Shown: in pieces, positions 35,250 through 41,873 of the stretch
Position numbering within the stretch: position 1 is the stretch's first letter
Layout: each line of letters begins with the position of its first letter
Assembly: GCA_016777225.1 (NCBI GenBank)
Contig: JADHRW010000003.1
Location: 1-64,000, forward strand
Length of the DNA: 64,000 nt
DNA from: Candidatus Thalassarchaeum sp.
Lineage (GTDB): Archaea; Thermoplasmatota; Poseidoniia; Poseidoniales; Thalassarchaeaceae
Direction: 5' to 3'
Notes under the pieces: generated by a model
What the model was told of the DNA's origin: nothing
The model's database searches: none
What the model saw: only the letters and a program-made list of their open reading frames with translations
Position numbers and translations under genes: made by a program

Positions 35250-35414
35250 ATGGCTGGTGCTGGCGTAGATTTTTTTTCAGAAATGTTTGGAGTTGTTTTT
35301 GATTTTTTAGATAAAAAGAAATGGTGGAGGCAATGGCTGAAACCTTTACTTTACTATGGTTCATTGATCCTTCCATTCGCATACCTAATTGGATGGTACC
35401 AAGGATATTTCTGA
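35250..35414 (+). CDS. 54-residue membrane protein (unknown)
   Basis: This gene runs from ATG 35250 to TGA. The first half is amphipathic with aromatic residues (MAGAGVDFFSEMFGVVFDFL), a basic/Trp patch follows (DKKKWWRQWLKP), and a single hydrophobic helix ends the protein (LLYYGSLILPFAYLIGWYQ). It may be a single-pass or monotopic protein. It is 53 bases downstream of the DUF2892-like gene on the same strand, which makes a two-gene transcript likely. No family is recognised. Confidence 0.6.
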   Translation: MAGAGVDFFSEMFGVVFDFLDKKKWWRQWLKPLLYYGSLILPFAYLIGWYQGYF

Positions 35415-35430
35415 TAAATAGTGCCGCCAA

Positions 35431-36639
35431 TTAGAACGTGATATCGAATACCATCAAACCAATCCCGACAAGTAGGGCAGGGATAGTAGTGTGAACCGTT
35501 GCCCAAAGGCTTGCTGCCCGATGTCTCACAAGTAATGGAAATAATGCATCTCCGTCTTGACTGATTGCATTAGCAGCTAGTGCTGGAAACGAGATGACAT
35601 CCTTAGTATACGCTGTAATTGCGATGATTTGTGGGCCGCAACCCGGAATTAATCCAATAATTGATGCAATAATTACAGCTATGAATCCGTCACCATACCG
35701 TGCTAAATCTGCCTCAGCCATACCTGAAAATAACATAGAAAACTCAAAAATAAGATAAGCAGACATTACCCAAAAAGTAACAAATGCTGTTTCACTTGCA
35801 GAGTGAATCATTGTTTCACGCATTGAATATAATTTATCTCCAATAGATGCTTCAGTATCATCACCAATCCAATTTCTCTGCGATATATATAGAATGACAG
35901 ATAAGGACGAACCAATCAAACCAATCCAAGTAATGAAACCATGCAGAGTCAATGGATTATAATCAATTTCTAGAACGAATTCTGCATCCTGCGCTGTCCA
36001 AACCAATAGTAAAACTGCAAATATAAGTCCAAGAGCAGTGACAACCCACCAAATAGTGTAACCTTGGTGGAGTAGGAAGTACCCCCAACCATTTTCATCT
36101 TCTCTTCCAAGGTCATCAAAGACTTCTCTCGAAACTTCATTTTTACTTTCGTGTGTATTCCTAGATAGATTATTATCTTCAAAGGTAGGACCGAATTTCC
36201 CCAACGGATTACTAGGAGTGATATTCATAACATCTACAAGATATCCCCAGAAAATTCCAACAATGAATGATATTACATGTACTGCGATTACAGGAGCTAT
36301 GAATGATGAATCTGTAACTGCTGCACCAATTAATACGAATGCCGCATCACCTAAAGTAGCAATAAGCGTCGCTATGACTGTACCATAGGTGACATAACCT
36401 CGCGCGTACATTGGCATCATGACAATCGCACCGCCACACCCTGGAGTGATCCCCATCAGAGCTCCAATCACTGGTTGCCAGCGAGTATTTGCTCGGATCA
36501 CATAAACAAATTTTCCTGCTGTAATGTACTGCAACCAACTGAATAAGAGCACCATTGCAGCTACAAAAACAGTTACTGCAAGAAAAGCATCACGCATGCT
36601 AATAACAATGACTTCGAGTACTTCGGACGAGGTAACCAT
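35431..36639 (-). CDS. Putative 10-TM heavy-metal (manganese-type) exporter, ArsP_2/DUF2899 family
   Basis: 402 residues from the ATG at 36639, which overlaps the dtxR stop (ATGA); a TTG at 36642 would add one residue. It has two halves, each with several helices and a twin motif: GITPGCGGAIVMMPMYARG early and GLIPGCGPQIIAITAYTKD late. This pair of PGCG loops is diagnostic for the putative manganese/heavy-metal exporter family, which also carries a central charged loop (NLSRNTHESKNEVSREV). It is coupled to a DtxR-type metal sensor, which supports a metal-efflux role. Manganese as substrate is inferred. Confidence 0.8.
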   Translation of the reverse strand: MVTSSEVLEVIVISMRDAFLAVTVFVAAMVLLFSWLQYITAGKFVYVIRANTRWQPVIGALMGITPGCGGAIVMMPMYARGYVTYGTVIATLIATLGDAAFVLIGAAVTDSSFIAPVIAVHVISFIVGIFWGYLVDVMNITPSNPLGKFGPTFEDNNLSRNTHESKNEVSREVFDDLGREDENGWGYFLLHQGYTIWWVVTALGLIFAVLLLVWTAQDAEFVLEIDYNPLTLHGFITWIGLIGSSLSVILYISQRNWIGDDTEASIGDKLYSMRETMIHSASETAFVTFWVMSAYLIFEFSMLFSGMAEADLARYGDGFIAVIIASIIGLIPGCGPQIIAITAYTKDVISFPALAANAISQDGDALFPLLVRHRAASLWATVHTTIPALLVGIGLMVFDITF

Positions 36640-37295
36640 CAACTACCATCCTCAAAAGAAATTTTCACTAAACTGGCGATTGATGATGATATACGTATTT
36701 TCTGATTACCAATAGTTACATTAAGACCTCCATCGAATACATCTCTTGAGACTATCATTAATTGCACTCCAGGATGAATTTGATTATTTTCTAACCAAGA
36801 AAGAATATTTGAGTCATTATCTGGAACCTGCATTACTGTTAGAACCATATTCATTGGAGAATCAGATAATGGTAGATCAGTCTCATTGTATAATTCACCA
36901 TTTGGACCAGGTATTGGATGACCGTGAGGGTCGCGTGTAGGGTGCCCCAGATATTCTGCTATTGCATTTTCTAAATTTTTAGAAAGCGCATGCTCAAGTT
37001 TTTCTGCTTCTTCATGTAATTGTTCACGTCCAAGACCCAACGTTTGAGATAAAAATGTCTCTAGTAACCTATGTCTACGTACAACCGATAGTGCCTCTAA
37101 TTCGCCTTTTTTTGTTAAGGACGCTCCTTTGTAAGGAATATGATCTACTAAACCCTTTTCTGTTAATCTGAGTATCATTTTAGTTGCAGATGCAGGTGTT
37201 ACATTGAGGTTGTCAGCTAGTTCCTGAGTGCCTACATCTTTAGGACCTAGTTTCCAAAGAGACTTGAGATAGTCTTCCATTGCAACTGAGTACAC
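36639..37295 (-). CDS. DtxR/MntR-family metal-dependent transcriptional repressor
   Basis: 218 residues from GTG 37295; an ATG at 37280 (MEDYLKSLWKLG) is the alternative. An N-terminal winged helix (to about residue 70), a dimerisation helix region with metal ligands (SVVRRHRLLETFL and EEAEKLEHALS, His and Glu positions as in IdeR), and a C-terminal SH3-like FeoA-type domain (about 145-218) give the standard DtxR layout. It is coupled to the exporter and lies 48 bases downstream of sodX. Two palindromes around its TATA box suggest autoregulation. The sensed metal, iron or manganese, is not determined. Confidence 0.92.
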   Translation of the reverse strand: MYSVAMEDYLKSLWKLGPKDVGTQELADNLNVTPASATKMILRLTEKGLVDHIPYKGASLTKKGELEALSVVRRHRLLETFLSQTLGLGREQLHEEAEKLEHALSKNLENAIAEYLGHPTRDPHGHPIPGPNGELYNETDLPLSDSPMNMVLTVMQVPDNDSNILSWLENNQIHPGVQLMIVSRDVFDGGLNVTIGNQKIRISSSIASLVKISFEDGS

Positions 37296-37304
37296 AGACG
37301 TGGT

Positions 37305-37340
37305 TTAGTCGCGGCTAATATAAAGTTTAGCTAGGCTAAA
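37305..37340 (-). promoter_or_regulatory. dtxR promoter with two DtxR-box-like palindromes flanking the TATA box
   Basis: TTAGTCGCGGCTAA (37305-37318) is a 12-of-14 palindrome and TTTAGCTAGGCTAAA (37326-37340) is a perfect 6-3-6 inverted repeat. Both share TTAG...CTAA with the classical DtxR/IdeR box. Between them, on the minus strand, is a TATA element TTTATATT (about 37319-37328), about 25 bases from the GTG start. Binding at either site would hinder TBP/TFB or the start site. Confidence 0.6.
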
Positions 37341-37343
37341 TTC

Positions 37344-37637
37344 TTATTCAGCAAGGGTTGCTAAAATTTCTGATTGTTTGACTGGACCAAAATTATGACT
37401 ATCTTCACTAGCATTAGGATCTGGGTTATCACCAATAAGGAAAACTGTTTCTTCATTTAGTGATTTAATTCTCTTAATAATCATAATTTTGCTCTTTAAT
37501 GGATGTGTTGTCAGAACTATTTGCCCTACTACGAGATTATTTGGATTTATTTTCTCAAACTGTACTGTTTCGCCATCGCTAAGCGTAGGCCACATAGAAT
37601 CTCCTTTGACTACCACATTTAGGATGCGCGAATCCAT
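37344..37637 (-). CDS. sodX: Nickel-type superoxide dismutase maturation protease (SodX-like)
   Basis: 97 residues of the S24/S26 (signal-peptidase-like) fold. VKGDSMWPTL carries the catalytic serine, a lysine is in MIIKRIK, and FLIGDNPDPNASEDSHNFGPV is the conserved loop. SodX proteases remove the N-terminal extension of NiSOD to free the histidine of the nickel hook. It overlaps the sodN 3' end by 19 bases, and there is no membrane anchor, as in known SodX. It is followed by the dtxR promoter. Confidence 0.88.
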   Translation of the reverse strand: MDSRILNVVVKGDSMWPTLSDGETVQFEKINPNNLVVGQIVLTTHPLKSKIMIIKRIKSLNEETVFLIGDNPDPNASEDSHNFGPVKQSEILATLAE

Positions 37638-38083
37638 GGGACTTCACGACCTTTAGCTGACCAAAACATATGATGAATTGATTCAACTGCATCCATTAAT
37701 TCCTGTGCGTGCTGCAATGAAACTTCTACTTTACATGCAGAACAAAGCTTTGCTGCTGTCCAGAAAGTATCATGAAGATTTGGAATAGATTCAAGATGTT
37801 GTGGCTTGAAGAAATCAGTCCATAGAACTAATAATTCATCCTTACATTTTTGTGCTTCTTCTTCTTTAATAGCAGCATAACGAGACATTGTATTTAGATA
37901 ACCTACAAATTGTTCTGACTGAGAATCTGGTGTATCTAACGACATCATTTTCTTAGTCATTGATTGAACAGCTTCAGCTGCTACACGGGCACTTGCCGGG
38001 TCATAAACCCCACATGGACCATCGCAATGTGCACTTGCTTCTATTGTTGAAATTTCTTCTTTACCCAATTTTGTATCTGTCAT
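37619..38083 (-). CDS. sodN: Nickel superoxide dismutase (NiSOD)
   Basis: 154 residues. A propeptide of 18 residues (ending in IEASA) precedes the nickel hook HCDGPCGVY (His19, Cys20, Cys24), which after cleavage supplies the N-terminal amine, the His imidazole and the two thiolates for nickel. The helical bundle that follows (SARVAAEAVQSMTKKM and onward) has the length of NiSOD. It dismutes superoxide without iron or manganese. The adjacent SodX is its maturase. NiSOD is mainly bacterial and is rare in archaea, so acquisition by transfer is likely. Confidence 0.95.
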   Translation of the reverse strand: MTDTKLGKEEISTIEASAHCDGPCGVYDPASARVAAEAVQSMTKKMMSLDTPDSQSEQFVGYLNTMSRYAAIKEEEAQKCKDELLVLWTDFFKPQHLESIPNLHDTFWTAAKLCSACKVEVSLQHAQELMDAVESIHHMFWSAKGREVPWIRAS

Positions 38084-38186
38084 ACTATCTTGCCTCTGAG
38101 TAAGCGCATTGGGTTCGGCATTATGAATACTAAGGTTAATGATTTACATTAGTAATATTGATTGGGTGAGTTATGTTAGAAGTGCT

Positions 38187-39164
38187 ATGGCAAGAGTCGC
38201 TGTCACAGATGGAATGGACAAGAAAGCAGTTGAAATGATTATTTCTTCAGGTCATGAAGTAGTATTACAACATTATTCGGAAGCAGATTTACTCAATGGC
38301 ATATTATCAAATTTTGATGCTGTAGTAGTAAGAAGTGCTACAAAAATGACGCGAGAAGTCATCTCTGCTTCGAAAGAAGATAATAAAGGATTAATATTTA
38401 TTGGCAGAGCAGGTGTAGGTGTCGATAATATTGATATCAATGCTGCAACTGAAAATGATATCACTGTTTGCAATACGCCAAGAGCATCAACAAAAAGTGT
38501 AGTTGAGATGACTATTGCACATCTACTAGCATCATGTAGAAAAATAACGATAGCAGATAGGAAATTAAGAGAAGGAATTTGGGCGAAAAAAGAATTAGTT
38601 GGTACGGAATTATCTGGAAAATCATTAGGTCTCATTGGTTATGGCAGAATAGCTCAGAGAGTTGGTATTATTGCTAAATTATTAGGTATGAATGTACATG
38701 CATATGATCCATATGTACCAAAAGAAATTGCAGAAAAAAATAACTGTGAATTACATGAAGATGTAGATAGCATATTTCGTATGTGCACCCATGTTTCAAT
38801 CCATTGTAATCTTACAGAAGAAACATATCATCTTGTGAATTCATCAAGAATTAGCCTGATGCCTAGTATTGGGGATGATGGTATTGACTGTGGCAATCAT
38901 TTGATTAATTGTGCTAGAGGAGGAGTTGTTGACGAGATTGCGGCTCTTGAGGCTTTAGAAAGTGGTCAATTATCTTCTGTTGCATTAGATGTCTTTGAAA
39001 ATGAGCCAGCTATAGAAAATCCACTAATTGCTCATGAGAATTTTCATGGAACCCCACATATTGGTGCTGCAACGAAAGAAGCTCAAGCGAGAATAGGAAT
39101 TGAAATGGCTTCATTAGTAATTGAAAGTCTAAATGGCAACAAACCATCTACATCTCTAAATTGA
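38187..39164 (+). CDS. serA: D-3-phosphoglycerate dehydrogenase, short form
   Basis: 325 residues from the ATG at 38187 (MARVAVTDGMDKKAVEMI). A start at 38139 would add 16 residues without family support. The D-2-hydroxyacid dehydrogenase fold shows GRAGVGVDNIDINAATE, GKSLGLIGYGRIAQRV as the NAD loop, the catalytic Arg in INCARGGVVDE, Glu in VFENEP, and His in GTPHIGAATKEAQ. This arrangement is closest to SerA, which oxidises 3-phosphoglycerate in serine synthesis. The C-terminal ACT or ASB regulatory domain is missing, so serine feedback by that domain is unlikely. Other hydroxyacid substrates cannot be ruled out. Confidence 0.88.
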   Translation: MARVAVTDGMDKKAVEMIISSGHEVVLQHYSEADLLNGILSNFDAVVVRSATKMTREVISASKEDNKGLIFIGRAGVGVDNIDINAATENDITVCNTPRASTKSVVEMTIAHLLASCRKITIADRKLREGIWAKKELVGTELSGKSLGLIGYGRIAQRVGIIAKLLGMNVHAYDPYVPKEIAEKNNCELHEDVDSIFRMCTHVSIHCNLTEETYHLVNSSRISLMPSIGDDGIDCGNHLINCARGGVVDEIAALEALESGQLSSVALDVFENEPAIENPLIAHENFHGTPHIGAATKEAQARIGIEMASLVIESLNGNKPSTSLN

Positions 39165-39254
39165 CTTTTTCAGATTAAGGGATCGAAATTATTTCCTATG
39201 ATTTTATACTACTCAGCAGAGAATATGAGAAATTTTCCACATGTCCAAGATTTT

Positions 39255-41720
39255 CTAAATAATTCTATGCATACGAATTAATGATTTTTCTAATATGTGT
39301 AATCTCTCGGGTATCGAAACGTCTGAAATTTCAGTATTCAAAGATATTCCAGCATCTTTCTTAATTTTCCAAACATTAGAGTTGAACTCGATTAGAAGGG
39401 GGGTCAAATCGAGAAGTTCAGATACTATGGGCATTACATCTGGGAATTGTCTCACATCGACTGAACTCTGGTTGTAAAGTGTGGTAGAAAGATAATGAGT
39501 GAAAAATGGGCAGATAGGGCTTAAAGATGTCAATATATCTCTAACAATTCGGTGTAATGTCCATGATGCAACCTCATCCCCATCGTATAATCTAGACTTG
39601 ACCATTTCAAGCCAATGGCTTGGGAATACACCAGTACTGAAATTTTTAATTGTTTGAGCGGCATTATAGATATCTATATTTTTCCATGACTCCTCGACTT
39701 TAGACATAGTTTGCCCGAACTCCGAAAGAATCCATTGATCTTCAGGTTGTAAATCAGATGGTACATTATCTAAATCTGATGGAACATCAAATTGGCTTGC
39801 GAATCTAGCAACGTTGAAAATTTTCGTAAGAATTCCAAAATACTTTGCCTCGATTTCCTCTGGATTGATATGGAAATCATCCCCTACTTGTGCATCACAT
39901 GCCTTCCAAAGACGGAAACATTCACTACCAATTTTATTAGCTTTAAGATGCACTTGTTTACCTTCTGTTCCCTTAATCTTCCAAGAACCTGTGCGTCCAC
40001 CCATTCCACAATCAAGAACTGAGTTAGCATCAATACCATTACCTAGAGATTTAGACATCTTACGACCCCATGGATCCATACCGAGACCGTCAATCCAGAC
40101 ATTTGAGAAACCTGGTTTATCTAATAAGAGTGTGCTTTTAAGCAAAGTATAGTACAACCAAGTCCTGACAATTTCCTTGCCCTGAGGACGTAAAGCTGTA
40201 GGAAAAGCCCTCTTAAATAATTCTTGGTCTTTACCATATCCAGATACAAATAAATTAGAGTTGGAAGAATCCATCCATGTATCGAATACCTTCTGTTCAC
40301 CAGACAATTCTCCAATTTGGTCAATCATTTCTTCATATAATCCCAAATTTTCTTTACTTTCTCTATCTAAAACTTCAGAACCTTCTGGTGGAGAGTCTCT
40401 CCATGGTTGTACATAACTTCCTGACGGAGGAACAACAACTTTCGAACCATCTGCACTATACCAAATCGGCACTTCAGTATGATACCAACGTCTACGTGAA
40501 ATAGGCCAATCGATAGATATGTTTTGCATCCAATCATCAAGGAATTGCCTATTCCTGGGTGGTATGAAATTAATATCTGAAATTAACTCATTCATTCTTT
40601 CTAGAGTATGCGTTTGTTTGACATACCATTCTTTGAGTAATATAATTTCAACCGGATTATTTCCTCTCTCACTAACTGGAATCTCTTGTTCATGGTCTTT
40701 GATAGAGGACAACTTATTTTCTTGATCTAGAATTTCTATTGCCTTTTTCCTAGCTTCAATCACTGCTAAACCAGATAGTGGAGCTGAAATTTCCGTCATT
40801 TCTCCCTTGAGATTAATTGCTACAAATGGGTCTATTCCAAGCTCTCTGAATACTGAAACATCATTTTGGTCACCGAAAGAACAGACCATTAGTACTCCAG
40901 AACCAAATTCCATCTTAACAGAATGATGAGATTTAATGAGAACTTTTGGGCTACGACCATATACAGGTAAAGGTAAATTTATCTCTTTACCGATTAAGTG
41001 AGAATAACGGCTATCTTCGGGATGAACTAAAACTATTCCACAAGCACAGATTAATTCCGGCCTTGTAGTTGTAATAATGACTTTTTCACCATCTTCTGTT
41101 TCCCAAATTACATCACAAAGTTTTGTTGACCTAGATATCCTTTGAACCTCGGCATCTGCAATTGTAGTACCTTCAACAGGATCATAAATATTAGGACGTA
41201 AATCTTCAATTATATTTCCTTGCTTAAATAAATCAACAAATATTGATTGTGTAACAGATCTGTATTCGGGAGAATCAGTGAGATACTCATTTTCGAATGA
41301 ACATGATAATCCCACTCGGAACGCAGTTTCCCGCATTGCTTGAGTATATTCTTCTATTGTTTCTTTGCAAATATCAATGAATTCGCCTCTTTCAAAAGTC
41401 CTCATCTTCTTACCAGTTTTCTTCTCAACTGTGAATTCAATATTTATCCCATTACGATCAACACCCCAAGGGAAATACACCTCTTTACCTAGTAGCCTCT
41501 GACTGCGAGCAATGACATCAATCATACTGTATTGTGCAACAGCACCAATGTGCCAAGTACCGCTAGGGTATGGAGGAGGAGTGTCAATAACGAAAATTTC
41601 TTTTTTACTTGCAGGATCAAAAGAGTAACGGGTACTATATGATTCACCATAGTGTTCTTCCTGTATTCTTTTTTCAAGATCAATAGACCATCTTTTATCC
41701 GTGATTTTTGGAGTACCCAT
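39255..41720 (-). CDS. valS: Valine--tRNA ligase
   Basis: 821 residues, somewhat shorter than bacterial ValRS. Class I motifs: the HIGH equivalent WHIG in DTPPPYPSGTWHIGAVAQYS, and KMSKS in WGRKMSKSLGNGID. The editing (CP1) domain has TTTRPELICACGIVLVHPED, in which the threonines and Cys/Gly align with ValRS editing. The zinc-free short C-terminus ends after the anticodon-binding helical domain, with no long coiled coil. It converges with serA across a 90-base gap. IleRS and LeuRS are similar, but the WGVDRNG and the signature around WHIG are those of ValRS. Confidence 0.93.
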   Translation of the reverse strand: MGTPKITDKRWSIDLEKRIQEEHYGESYSTRYSFDPASKKEIFVIDTPPPYPSGTWHIGAVAQYSMIDVIARSQRLLGKEVYFPWGVDRNGINIEFTVEKKTGKKMRTFERGEFIDICKETIEEYTQAMRETAFRVGLSCSFENEYLTDSPEYRSVTQSIFVDLFKQGNIIEDLRPNIYDPVEGTTIADAEVQRISRSTKLCDVIWETEDGEKVIITTTRPELICACGIVLVHPEDSRYSHLIGKEINLPLPVYGRSPKVLIKSHHSVKMEFGSGVLMVCSFGDQNDVSVFRELGIDPFVAINLKGEMTEISAPLSGLAVIEARKKAIEILDQENKLSSIKDHEQEIPVSERGNNPVEIILLKEWYVKQTHTLERMNELISDINFIPPRNRQFLDDWMQNISIDWPISRRRWYHTEVPIWYSADGSKVVVPPSGSYVQPWRDSPPEGSEVLDRESKENLGLYEEMIDQIGELSGEQKVFDTWMDSSNSNLFVSGYGKDQELFKRAFPTALRPQGKEIVRTWLYYTLLKSTLLLDKPGFSNVWIDGLGMDPWGRKMSKSLGNGIDANSVLDCGMGGRTGSWKIKGTEGKQVHLKANKIGSECFRLWKACDAQVGDDFHINPEEIEAKYFGILTKIFNVARFASQFDVPSDLDNVPSDLQPEDQWILSEFGQTMSKVEESWKNIDIYNAAQTIKNFSTGVFPSHWLEMVKSRLYDGDEVASWTLHRIVRDILTSLSPICPFFTHYLSTTLYNQSSVDVRQFPDVMPIVSELLDLTPLLIEFNSNVWKIKKDAGISLNTEISDVSIPERLHILEKSLIRMHRII

Positions 41721-41873
41721 TGCATTCTCACCTAAGCGTTATGTATTAACCCCGCAGTAACTTATTCTTGACTATTGCCGAGTTGAGCATATGAATGAAA
41801 TAGGGTTTTGAATGATTTGTGAAGCGTGGGGTTGAAGTCCCTTCCATGACCACGAATACATGAGAGGATTCCT
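41721..41873. other. Divergent promoter region between valS and the RND gene
   Basis: 153 bases with no gene. It contains a GGGGTTGAAGTCCC-like hairpin near 41828-41841, but no cloverleaf can be formed around it. The start of the RND gene and of valS point away from each other, so both promoters lie here. Confidence 0.4.

Noticed and set aside
41821-41850. T-arm-like GGGGTTGAAGTCCC hairpin, possible tRNA
   Set aside because: No acceptor, D or anticodon stems can be formed around it.
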